The notes beneath the pieces were generated by a model that had not been told where the DNA came from, did not search any database, and saw nothing but the letters and a program-made list of their open reading frames with translations. Below are positions 44,470 to 55,192 of a stretch of DNA of 64,000 nt, in pieces. The stretch is from Breviolum minutum Mf 1.05b.01 (taxonomy: Eukaryota; Sar; Dinophyceae; Suessiales; Symbiodiniaceae), in assembly GCA_000507305.1 (NCBI GenBank), contig DF241079.1, forward strand, positions 26,540 to 90,539. The letters run 5' to 3'. Position 1 is the first letter of the stretch; every line of letters starts with the position of its first letter. A program made the position numbers and the translations under genes.

Positions 44470-46050
44470 CTGAGTGAAGGACACGGAAGCAACGAAGGAG
44501 AAAACATCAACAAAACCATGGGGACCATGAGACAAGGCTATCTTCTTATGATCGGATAAAGGACGGAACTTATTCATTTATATCATGTAGTCCTCCAAGA
44601 TCAGGTAATCCCATCAGGAACTTAACATTCGGATTCAACAAAGCAGTCTTGTCACCGTCTTCGATTACTTTGGGAAGAAGATGCTAATACTTCTCAAGTA
44701 TACAGTCTACAGCAAAATCAAACATCATTCCTTTTTGAAGCTGCATGACCGCAAATTCTGATAGGAAGCGGGCATAGGGTTGAGTCGGGTTGAGACGGGT
44801 GCGGGTCCAAGTTTCTTTTCGTCCAAGAATACTGACCCACCTGGTGAGTCATGACCAACGCTGCAAAGGATGCACAATTCGGCAAAGAGGAAGATTTGGA
44901 AAGTCTTTTGACCTTCCTCACGCAAGACCTCTTGCAGCAAATATATGGAATGTGGGTTGTTTTCACCTTGCATGAACCTCAGCAGGAGCTCTGTGGGTTG
45001 AGAGTCCCGTGGTTTTTTTTGTTGGAAATTCCAACCGTCGCATCATTCCAAGCAAGCCTAGGAAATAACAGAAACACATAGAAACAATGAAGCGGGCACG
45101 CATCCACCCTCAAAATCATCAAATACGTTTTTGTATGGATGTTGGCACGTAACTAAAATGTTGTAGGCATGAAGGCGTGTAGGCATGTAAGCGTTCATGT
45201 TGTAGGTATCTGGGTATGAAGGTACGTATATATTGGTATCTAACTTACTACGTATGTGGGCATGTAGGTGTATAACGAATGAATGGTGTGTGCAGCCTGT
45301 GCGTTATGAGATATTAGAGATATGCGGCGATATGCGGTATTATGCAGGGTGTGTGTGTGGGGTATGCAAGGTAGGTACGCTATGGCAATTGTGGAAACAT
45401 GATATGTGTGGTAAGTATACACGTACCTATGTACATCATAGTATGTACTGTACTTATATGCGCATGTATGCCTGACAGAGTTGCTGACTTAATGATATTG
45501 GATGAATGAATGAAAGAAATGAAACTGAAACAAGGTGAGGCAAAGCAAAGTGAAGTTTGGTATGGTACGCAGAGTCAATGTGTACACATATAGATTGTAT
45601 TTGGTGATGTGTGTGGCATTTGTGTATGTGTGTGTATTGAAGCCGTTGCCTGTGAATTGCCGTAGATGTCTAGCTGTGTGTGAGTGTGCACCCCTTCTTC
45701 CAAAACGCATACCTTGGCTATCTTAAGGTCCTAGATCGCGTCATTTTGCACTGTGCTCTGCCGACAAAGCTTTGTTCTAGCAAGTTTGCGTCCTGTAGTG
45801 TTTTTTTCACGGTCAAATGCCTACGCAAGAAAATCGCAAGAATACACTTGGAATGTGCTGCCTTCACAATGCCAAACGTAGGCTGTGGACATACAATCTG
45901 ATTACACACGCTTCCGTAAAAGAAGACGACTTGTTGGATTTCTATATGCTTGGAATTGTGTGAACAGGTGTTCTAATCCGACCAAACTAATGCACTTTGT
46001 TAAGTACAACACCTCTTGGTTGTGTGGGACGGTCTTCAAATGATCATGAC

Positions 46051-46149
46051 TTTTTTGAAGACTTTTTCGAAATGCCACTGCGCTTTCCAGCTTGACTTTC
46101 AACATCATGTCGCGAAGAAACTGAGCAAAGTTGAACTCGCAAAGCATTC
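46051..46149 (-). CDS. Exon MLCEFNFAQFLRDMMLKVKL...
   Basis: Acceptor ATACCAAG and donor GTCATG. It reads MLCEFNFAQFLRDMMLKVKL then ESAVAFRKSLQK. It lies next to the 117-bp minisatellite. A plus-strand ORF that covers it and runs into the minisatellite is a shadow. Confidence 0.45.
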
Positions 46150-46370
46150 CTTGGTATCTCTTGCATCCAGCAATTTGTATTTGTTACTCAAATGCTTTCA
46201 AAGACTCCGTTTGAAAAATTTGAACAACCCACGAACCCGATGGCGGATTGGTAATAAAGATCTGTTTTGTATCCACCGCATTTTGACAGCAAAGCTGGTA
46301 GACTCGAACGCACAGCGCAGCCAGCATCTCTTCCAGCGCAGCGTCAGCTCCACCACCGCAAAACGCCCAA

Positions 46371-47055
46371 GACTTCTCTACAACACTTCTCTACAACACA
46401 CTTCTCCAACACTTCTATACCACTCTCTTCTCCAACACTCTGTTCCAACACTTCTCTACAACACTTGTCTCCAACACTGCTCTACGACACTTCTCTACAA
46501 CACTTCTCTACAACACACTTCTCCAACACTTCTATACCACTCTCTTCTCCAACACTCTGTTCCAACACTTCTCTACAACACTTGTCTCCAACACTGCTCT
46601 ACGACACTTCTCTACAACACTTCTCTACAACACACTTCTCCAACACTTCTATACCACTCTCTTCTCCAACACTCTGTTCCAACACTTCTCTACAACACTT
46701 GTCTCCAACACTGCTCTACGACACTTCTCTACAACACTTCTCTACAACACACTTCTCCAACACTTCTATACCACTCTCTTCTCCAACACTCTGTTCCAAC
46801 ACTTCTCTACAACACTTGTCTCCAACACTGCTCTACGACACTTCTCTACAACACTTCTCTACAACACACTTCTCCAACACTTCTATACCACTCTCTTCTC
46901 CAACACTCTGTTCCAACACTTCTCTACAACACTTGTCTCCAACACTTCTATACCACTCTCTTCTCCAACACTCTGTTCCAACACTTCTCGACAATATTTC
47001 TCTACAACACTCTTCTCCTTCTCTACAACACTTCCCTACAACTCTCTTCTCCAAC
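46371..47055 (+). repeat. 117-bp minisatellite, about five copies, 11-13-bp subunits
   Basis: The landmark CTACAACACA recurs at 46391, 46508, 46625, 46742 and 46859, exactly 117 bp apart. Within each unit, ACTTCTCTACAAC-like 13-mers and ACTTCTCCAAC-like 11-mers alternate. 117 is 39 codons, so two plus frames stay open through the array (ORFs 46016-47299 and 46267-47091) and a minus frame is also partly open (the track gives a 73-codon ORF). Copies are nearly identical, implying recent expansion or conversion. The last unit degenerates after 46940. Confidence 0.9.
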
Positions 47056-47516
47056 TTACAAAAAACTCACAAAATGCTGCCCCTGCCATGACACTGCGAT
47101 TTGTCAAAAGACCACCGTCACCACGTCACCAAATGCTGCACCTGCCACAAGAAAACGACCCGCTATTGACACGCTTCCAAGTCTTGCGCGTGCCACGCAA
47201 AACGCAAACGCCATCGCAACGCATGTCATAAATCGCAACAAAAACATCCTATTTGTGAGGAAATCCACGTCCAGCAGATCATTTTGTCATATTTTGTGAG
47301 CGCCGCACAACGGCACGGCAACAACGCAATACTGCGGACGCATATGGACACAGACGAACGCGGACGGTCGCAAGACCCACCGCGGGCAAACACAGCCCAA
47401 CCCCCAGACCCCCACTCATAAACGGGAACCTTACGTCACGCATTCGGGAAAAATGGATCCGCAACAAAATGGTGCAAATCATCCAGGATCCCAGCAAAAC
47501 GAAATTAAAATCAAGC

Positions 47517-47633
47517 TTCTCGCAATTGCAGCAAGACTATTGTGACTGTCAGCTGGCAAACTTGTAACAGAGGGCAAGAAAGTGCCAAGAGATGAAATGG
47601 CAAACTCCACCATCTTCTCGCGGCTGTGACGCT
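47517..47633 (-). CDS. Exon REKMVEFAISSLGTFLPSVT...
   Basis: Acceptor GTCACAG and a candidate GC donor (GCTTGA). It reads REKMVEFAISSLGTFLPSVT then SLPADSHNSLAAIAR, a helical-repeat-like segment. Unrecognised. Confidence 0.45.
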
Positions 47634-48025
47634 GAATTGGTGGACAAAGCATTTGAAATTGCTTGCATTTTGGTAGGCCTCGGTGAAGCAACACTGAGTA
47701 ATCTCAATCCTTTTTTTCAACTATACAGTGTCCATGCAAGTGTTTTTTTGCATCTTGCAGTTTTACCTTCCACAAAATCTAGTTCATTTTTCTTCATCTA
47801 TTGGTCATGTCGTTATATATCATATATATATATATTTCACTTACATGTAATTATATGTAATATAATGTAATATATATCATATATGGTGTAATGTTAATAT
47901 AGAATCATCATATGTCATACTACAAATTATATAGCTAGACTCCAATGCCATTTGACCGCCAAGTCCAGGCTTGGGTAGTTCGAGTGCCCCTACACAAAAA
48001 CAAAAAAACAAAGTGCGTTCCCTGC

Positions 48026-48492
48026 CAAAGTCTTTCCATGTCAGCAGATTCCATCGATTTTTCACCATGCACAACATTCCAGCTGCATACAAGTAATTCT
48101 TGATGTGTTTTTGTTCATGACAACCAACCTCCCAACAACTCTCAAGTTGTACATCTAAAAATTTCCAGGTCTTGAATGTCAATTCAAGTTGAACGGCCAA
48201 ACTTTCCAAGAATCTTTCAACCCTGTTTTTTACCCGGCCTCGAATTGCCAACAAAACAAAGACAGCCAATGTATCAGACCAGGACAATGTCTTCAAATCT
48301 AAAAGACCACGAAGGTTGGCCCAAGTGCTGTAGGTCAGGCGTTTCTCTTTCTTTTGTACAGATACCAACTGATCAAAGTCATCGTGTAACAACCAAAGTG
48401 CACATTGGATTGCATGAATGGCATTCAGAGCTTCACTCTCGAGTTTCAATGTTTGATAAATACCAGAGTCGCCAAGTTCAGAGATGCTTTGC
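48026..48492 (-). CDS. 155-codon exon, helical protein
   Basis: Acceptor ATGTTCAG at 48494-48493. It reads QSISELGDSGIYQTLKLESE, NAIHAIQCALWLLHDDFDQL, SWSDTLAVFVLLAIRGRVKN and RVERFLESLAVQLELTFKTW, ending VKNRWNLLTWKDF plus one base at a candidate GC donor. A following exon at 47989 (GALELPKPGLGGQMALES) fits in phase, but the 36 nt between can also be read through in frame. It is the longest coding island of the 42-53 kb stretch. The family is not recognised; composition suggests an alpha-solenoid. Confidence 0.6.
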
Positions 48493-49407
48493 CTGAACAT
48501 TCGTCAAAAAACATGGAGGGGCAAAGGACAAGTCAGATATGTTTTAAAGATGAAACTACAGTACATCATTATATAACCAAAACAGAATACACAAGTATTC
48601 AATGGGTAAACACACATTTATGAAAATCAGAATGCTACAAAACAGACATCTGGAGAACTTTCACTTCCTTGGGTTAGACAACTTGCCTCAAGGTTCGAGA
48701 CAAGCTGACGGGCTCCAGTGAACCAGGTTTCACCTTGTCACGCAGGCTATCAAAATTGGATGGCCGCGATACGATTTGAAGCCTCAAGTTGATGGACACG
48801 ACCCGGAGGCGGGTGAAAAAAATTGGGAGCCTCAAGTTGATATATCAATGAATATACTTTTCGAAAATTGTATCATATCATTCCTTTTGATCATAGGAAT
48901 CTTCTAAAAATACAGTGACAGAGTGTCATTTAAAGTGCCGAACTCAGAGCTTTTGGATCATATTCTGATATTGAATCTTGGATCCAAATTTCTATGATCC
49001 CTCAACTCTTTGCATGTGTTTCATGAGTCCCTCACTTTTTGGCATTTTTCAAACCTGAAACTAACAGCTCGCACCTGAAAATTGACGCATGGAAGACCGA
49101 TCCTTTCCTTTTGCGGGCCGACCTATTTTCAGGCACCACTGTTGATGGTTCAGAAATTCCAAACAACCAGCTGGGATGTATAAAACTCTGTAAATAATGG
49201 AATTCGACTACCAACCTCAACTGGTGATCGCCGGATTTTTGTCCATCAACATCATGTTAGTTTCAGGAAGGATATATCTGGCCAAACGGAATAATATTTC
49301 ACCTAGCTACAGTAGATTTCATTGAAATAAGGGGTCCCATTTCCCTTCCAAAAAGCTATACCTTTTGTGTGGTGACATCGGTCGTCTGAGGTCGCTATAA
49401 TTTAACC

Positions 49408-49536
49408 AGATATATCTTGGGTTGTCCCCCTGCCCAGTAACAGTCACCACAAGGATTATTCCATTGTTAGCAGGGGGTCCCTATAAACCTTCATTTGCAA
49501 CTGTTACTGGGAGGGGGGACAACCCGAGACATATCC
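49408..49536. mobile_element. Inverted-repeat element with arms of about 37 bp
   Basis: 49408-49444 (AGATATATCTTGGGTTGTCC, CCCTGCCCAGTAACAGT) pairs with 49500-49536 with a handful of mismatches. The 55-bp centre is non-coding. A related GGATATATCTGG lies at 49268, so a longer compound element is possible. Confidence 0.7.
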
Positions 49537-50167
49537 TTGTCAAGTTATGAGAAACACTTCCGGTTGTTGTGGTTGCAACAGCTCGCTGACTTGCGTCGCC
49601 CTGACGGCCAACTCGATCTCCTCCTAGCCCCACAAAACCGAACGGCTGGAGCCTCAAAATGATGGTGAAACCAATAGGAATCTCCTTTTTTCTAGGGTTT
49701 ACTTGGAAGATCCCATGTTAATTTTCAGGGGAGTGTACGTTTCATAGCATTCTCTTTGCATCAACCAGCATCGCATCTGCATGACGATTGACAGCGGTGA
49801 AAAGAACGATTGCACTAGACTGATGTCTCTACGAACTGAAAGACAGCTTGAGAGGTTAAGCAAACTAGACAAACGTGTAGGAGCAAACATCAAAGGGAAT
49901 CAACGGAACAGCATGCGAAAGAATCCTATCATTCCGCTATTGAAACAGCAGGAAAGAATGTATGTATATATATATACATATAATATAGTTATGCGTATGT
50001 CAAATGGGGACCTGTGACTGATCCAAAATGATCAAAAAACTATGGGGGAAACCAGCGAATTACTCTTGGGAACTTATCACAACTAACGTAAATATTCAGG
50101 AATATCATGGGTATATCATACAATCCACATCCCAATAGCGCTCATTTCCACCGCCACCCCGTGCCAC

Positions 50168-50309
50168 CCTGTCCTCAGGAACCAGCTCCCAACACACCTC
50201 TTCAAGAGGCATCGAAGAATTATGCTGCAAAAGGCAAAGGGCCTGAGAAAGCAACGACAACTTGATGACATGAAGCCTGGGACAGGGACCTCTCGGAGCA
50301 TTCAATGAG
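50168..50309 (-). CDS. Exon SLNAPRGPCPRLHVIKLSLL...
   Basis: Acceptor AGGCACAG and donor GTGGCA. It reads LNAPRGPCPRLHVIKLSLLS then QALCLLQHNSSMPLEEVCWE and LVPEDR. A second minus frame is open but Cys/Phe-rich and unlikely. Function unknown. Confidence 0.45.
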
Positions 50310-52045
50310 CTGTGCCTAGGTTCTAATAGATCTAAATCTATATTCAAAAGAATACTATATAATTCAAAATTCAAATATATGTATGTATATATATAACCAG
50401 TTTACATTATATATGTATGTACATATATATATATACAATATAAAACTCCAATGTGTGATAGCTGCTCTCTCGGAGGAAGTTGCAAAAGTGAAGATAAATT
50501 CACCACAAATTATAAACGGATCAGGAAGTCCAAAGTTTGAACATCTGGCAAAAAGTGGGTCCCAACCAAGTTGCATATTCATGAATGGCCACCACAACTG
50601 GCGGCGCATCCACCAGCGCATTGATAAAATCGTCTGGAGAAGCAACTAACGCTTTGGCATATGTCAAGGTAGACAATGTGGTCGAATGCTTCAACTCCTC
50701 ACATTCCCCCCGATTTTTGGGGGACCTCCAAAATTGATTTTGGTCATCTCGTCACTTAATGGAAATGCTACAAAAAAGCTGAAATCAGCTGAAGAATTGG
50801 GATCTTTACGGCTGGAAGGGTGCTGTTTCAGAAGAAAACTAAATGCTTGCTTGCTTCAAGCGATTTCAATCAATAGATTTCTGACTACAGCTGTTTCTCC
50901 TCAAGCGTTCAAGGACTTGGCAAGTTTGCAAATGTATTATTTCAATCAATAAGACATGGACATGTTGCAGAAATACCCCACCCAGGAAAAAGGGGCACTA
51001 CTGAAACATGCCGAGGTTTTCCGGTTTCCCAAACACTGCGAAGCTGTAAAGTTTTTATGCTGAACAAGATTCTGTGTATAGTGAAAGCTCGCTCAAATAC
51101 GTGTCTTCTCCTTTTTCCTTTGCAGAAAAAATGCACCAAATCTCAAGTGATGTCTGATATCTGACAAACTGGCACATACACACAGAGACACACCTCAACT
51201 GTACCATTTCTGTCTATTTGGAAATGTCAAAAATGTAAACAGTCAACCATGCAAACCAGATTCCAAGCCATCTCCTCCTCTGATCGAAGCCAGGGAGACC
51301 TGACTTCTACATCATCATCATAGATCTCTGGGGTTGTGATCAACAAATGGAATGAGTTGTCCGGGTGATTTTTGTGATGTTTTGTGGGCTTCTACCGGGT
51401 TCCGGTATGATGTTCCATGGCCTTCTGTGTTCCATCTATTTCAAGATTCGAGCAAGAAAATTGTTGACAAGCTATCTAGTGCAATTGTCAACGTGAGTAC
51501 TGAGACTCCCTACCCGATGTGCGTTTGACTGGGATGGCCACTCAATCATGACATTAACAGGAACGTCCACTTTCCATCGTCCGCTGAGGGTCACGTAGAG
51601 GCCTTCCAGGACAACAACTTATGTATTGACATCTATTGGCTATTCACTCCCTGTATTGCTAGAGAATGTTGATTTGATTTTTTGCTTCAAAGGAAGATTG
51701 ACATTGAGTGGGTCAGTGTGCCTTCCGCTTTGCGACCATGATTGTAGATCTCTTCGCCCAGGACTGCAATAATGCCTCGGGTTATCTTGCATGTTTTAGC
51801 TTCAAACAGGTTGCTTCCATAGCTTCTTTCTTAAGAGAAACACATTTGCAGAGTCCTGAATTCTGGGGTGATTTCACTTTGAGCCCTTTTTACATCATAT
51901 CTACTCCAAAATGGGTTTAAACCCATTTGACGTCCAACAACCAGGTTGCTCCGGAAAGAACCTGTCAGACGTCCACTAACTTGAAGGCGATCATCCTTAG
52001 ACGAGATTTGGCAAGGAAGGAGCAACAAAATGATACAAAATGACT

Positions 52046-52151
52046 CGTTGGTGGTTGAACCAACCCATTTGAAAAATATGATGTTAAAATTGGATCATCT
52101 CCCCAGAGGAAAATACTTTTCAAAAATACAGTATTTGAAACCACCACCTGG
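52046..52151 (-). repeat. Dispersed repeat family A, full copy
   Basis: Reverse complement runs from CCAGGTGGTGGTTTCAAA to TTGGTTCAACCACCAACG, matching 3258-3354 at both ends and in the middle. Confidence 0.65.
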
Positions 52152-52267
52152 ATGACTGTTATTATCACAATGGTGACTGTGGCAGGTGACACTCAAATTG
52201 CAAGTTTGCATCATACTTTAGCAAAACAAAGGTCACTGCAGTTTGAAAAGCCCAAATATTTGCACAC

Positions 52268-52460
52268 TGGGGTTTTGGATGTTTTGAGGGTGTATTGGCT
52301 CAGGTAATCCGCCCACAACTCGATGCAGGCTTGGCTGCCATCAGAAGATTGAAGAAACGATGTGATTGCAACTGCCTCATCTGTCGAATAGTCGCCCAGA
52401 ATCTGTCGAAATGCTTTTCTTTGTGCGTATGATTTTGACAATGTAATCTTCGTTTGCATG
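52268..52460 (-). CDS. Exon SYAQRKAFRQILGDYSTDEA...
   Basis: Acceptor TTGCAAAG and donor GTGTGC. It reads MQTKITLSKSYAQRKAFRQI, LGDYSTDEAVAITSFLQSSD and GSQACIELWADYLSQYTLKT. A soluble helical protein segment without a recognised domain. Confidence 0.55.
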
Positions 52461-53107
52461 CTTTGCAATGTGACAACAAGAGTCATGCTATGTTTGCAAA
52501 ACACACTCTACAGCGTGGGGATGAAGGACTAAAAATGATGCTCCAATGAAGCTCATCTGATTTCAAGGTATCGAGACATAATGACATACCTGCTTCACGT
52601 CATTTACGGAATTTCAATTAGAACTGCTGCTCAAGCTGTCCATCATATTTTCCTGAAACTAGATCCAGGTCACTGAACAGTCACCTCAATGTCTGAAGTT
52701 TTATGGTTTACGCAGTTGTGGAACTGTCAAGTGTGAGCTCAGGTGTACGTAATAGAAAACGGACCAGAAAATCCTTGCGGGGATCAACGGGGTCTCGTTT
52801 TTCTGCTTTCGCTTTCTCAAGCATCCTGCAACTGACTGCTATTTCATGGTATTTCATTCGAATCTATAGCCATTGCCGCCCAGTTACTCTCCTGTCTTGA
52901 CTACACGCAACTCTTTTATCAAAGTGCTTGGCAAAAATGTCAGTGCCATGGGATCTTTCACATCAAGTGGTGAATCGGTAGAGTTCAAGACCTCCAGTCG
53001 CAACCGAAAGTTGAAGATTTGATGAAATTTTCCTCAAAACTCCCAAACCAAAACTGTTAAAATCCTTATGGAAAGTGTCCAGCAAATTTTGGGGGGTGAA
53101 TTGATGT

Positions 53108-53248
53108 TTATTCCAGCTCAGGAGCATCGTCTAATGCTCTCAACATCTTCTCGTTCAAGTCAACTGGAATGGAAGTCTTACGAAGCCATCGTTGCAAATC
53201 ACGTCTGAGTCTATCTCGCTCAGTAGATTTCTCCTCCAAAAGTATCTT
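53108..53248 (-). CDS. Channel exon: C-linker after S6
   Basis: Acceptor GTTCAG at 53250-53249, phase 0, continuing the S6 exon (54060-54244). It reads KILLEEKSTERDRLRRDLQR then WLRKTSIPVDLNEKMLRALD and stops at 53110-53108 after DAPELE. The LRR-x-L...IP-x-x-L...L spacing matches the A'/B' helices of the CNG/HCN C-linker. If the stop is real, the protein lacks a cyclic-nucleotide-binding domain. Otherwise the exon ends at an unseen GC or GA donor just before it. Confidence 0.6.
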   Translation of the reverse strand, partial: KILLEEKSTERDRLRRDLQRWLRKTSIPVDLNEKMLRALDDAPELE

Positions 53249-54059
53249 CTGAACGTTGCAAACGCACATTCAAACGTGTTACAATTGCGATATTGCGAAT
53301 GGTATATATTATCATTATTATGTTTACTATTTCTTCTTATCAAAATATATTATACATATCATGTATTAATGTATATATATATATATACGTATATCAAAGA
53401 TTATTAAAGCATCTACCGGTAGGTCCAAATCGCACCCCGAAGTCAGAAAAAATCAAGAGAAATTTCCATGCCCCTAATGGGTTGCTCGCTCGGCTGTTTT
53501 TCGCTCGCTTCCAACCACAACCTACCATCTACCAGTATTTGAGGCAGTGAATGATCATGTTATGCATGAAGGTCACCAGATTACGTTGTAGACCTTCACC
53601 CTGATGGCCCCTAAGAGATCCAGAACTTCTGTGTCAAAGCCCACATCAGAAAATCCAGGATCATCCAGGGTTCAGAATCCAATCCAAATTCACAACTCAT
53701 TACATTTTGACAGACTACAAGCAAATGATGCAACGATTCAAAACCGAAGCAACTAACATTTACCTACGTATCGCTAAGGATTGGAGATGCCGGCCTTATA
53801 TTGTGTCACCTTGCTAATCAAAGAGCAACAACAGTAAAGTAAAGTTTTTTCTGGAGGGGTTGTACCGAAAACATGTCCTTGCCTTTCGATGTGCTGTTAG
53901 TCTGTTAGTCTCTCCAAGATGTTGTTTGATCAAAGTCTCAAGACTCTTGAGTCAAAAAACACATTGTAAATAGTTATACACGATCCGCCGTTTTTGATGG
54001 GTCTAATTAATTTTTGGATGTCCTGGTCTTTTTTAATGTCTTCAAAGATGGCGGGGTGC

Positions 54060-54244
54060 CTTCAGGACATTCAAAGTGAGGCTGATCTTTCCAATTTGTG
54101 CTCCGAGCAAGGGTAGACATGTCAATATGATGACTAAAGTCATAGCCTGTTCCAATTCGTTCCGAGGTTGGAAATTGTATGGAGCCGGAGTGTACTGAGC
54201 CAAGACCAAATTGAAAGATGTCATATACCTCGGATGGCCGTGCA
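54060..54244 (-). CDS. Channel exon: pore loop and S6
   Basis: Acceptor TTCAAG at 54246-54245; candidate GC donor after 54060. Two bases complete a Val codon begun at 54393, then HGHPRYMTSFNLVLAQYTPA (pore helix and loop, with no K-channel GYG or GFG filter), PYNFQPRNELEQAMTLVIIL and TCLPLLGAQIGKISLTLNVL (S6). The LAQYTPAP pore resembles a dinoflagellate-type CNG-like channel family as I remember it. Splice phases match on both sides. The longer ATG ORF in another frame is a shadow. Confidence 0.65.
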
Positions 54245-54392
54245 CTTGAACGATTCTTGAATAGCAAAGTACTGAATTCCGAGCTAGTATTCAATCTCAA
54301 GACCTAGCAAGACCAAAGGGGGAAATATATGTAAAATAGAAATCTATAAATCTCAAATCATCTCAAACAACAACAAAAATACATTGGCTCAC

Positions 54393-54886
54393 CACGACAC
54401 TGAAAGATTGCATTGTGGTTCACCACATCATCATCATCAAGCCATGTCGGCAAGCTCAGAGTCTTTCCCAAGCGCCCAACATAGAAGATCCCACATGCTA
54501 AACCATGATTCACTAATATAATCACGGAGATTCCTTCAAAGATCCCGGCCCAAGAAAATAAGTCCACAGATCCACGTGCTGCGAAATGACTTTCCACAGC
54601 ACTCAAAACAGTTGGAAACTTGGCAGTGCGCAACAAGCGCAACATCTTCAGGCCCCCTAGTGCCTCTGGCAGCTCTTCAAAGTGTAGGAGCACTATGTCT
54701 ATAGCCACCAAGGACATGTCAAAGAAAAGCTTGAAAATGGAAAACAACAGCGATGATGTCCCCTGCATCCTTAGCCAGGAAGCAGCTATTGCGGCAGTTT
54801 TGCATCTCAGTCTCATTGAGTCTAAAGGGGGCTTATAACAAGTCACCCCGGAAGAACAACCATGTCTTGACATGAATGATGAAAAC
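54393..54886 (-). CDS. Channel exon: S3-S5 of a CNG/HCN-like cation channel
   Basis: The core frame reads LFFDMSLVAIDIVLLHFEEL (S3), GGLKMLRLLRTAKFPTVL (S4-like, positive residues less regular than in Shaker-type channels), and WAGIFEGISVIILVNHGLAC then GIFYVGRLG (S5). The N-H-x-L-A-C-x-x-[FY]-x-x-G signature is typical of the CNG/HCN/KCNH superfamily. Donor GTGAGC at 54392. Acceptor CTTCCAAG would start the exon at 54886, but the first 45 codons match the family poorly and an internal intron ending TTTTCAAG near 54740 is possible. S1-S2 are not securely located; the ORF at 54965-55192 (FWILDVMLTLWGFIYR) is a weak candidate. Ion selectivity unknown. Confidence 0.65.
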
Positions 54887-55192
54887 CTTGGAAGAGGAGA
54901 GAGCATCCAGCTCCATCCTATATAAAGCATGCTTTGTCTACTCACCCAGATTACACAGAGCATGTCAAAACATGCTGAGGGCACGAATGACTCTCTTCAA
55001 ATTTGCGAATCTCTTTTTGAAGACAAGCTGCTCATTCGGGCGCCTACGGTAAATAAAACCCCAAAGGGTGAGCATTACGTCGAGAATCCAGAAAGCAGGC
55101 GTCACCTGACCAGAGCGGCACTTGGCCCCGCCATGCTTACAGAAGAAAACGGCACCCTTACCCTCGTTTTCTTTACATTGTATAAATACCAC

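Noticed and set aside
45120..45480. Tandem-like GTAGGCATG/GTATG pattern
   Set aside because: Degenerate TG-rich low complexity without a stable period.
46016..47299. 427-residue plus-strand ORF
   Set aside because: Over half is the 117-bp minisatellite, another frame is equally open, and the flanking exons are on the minus strand.
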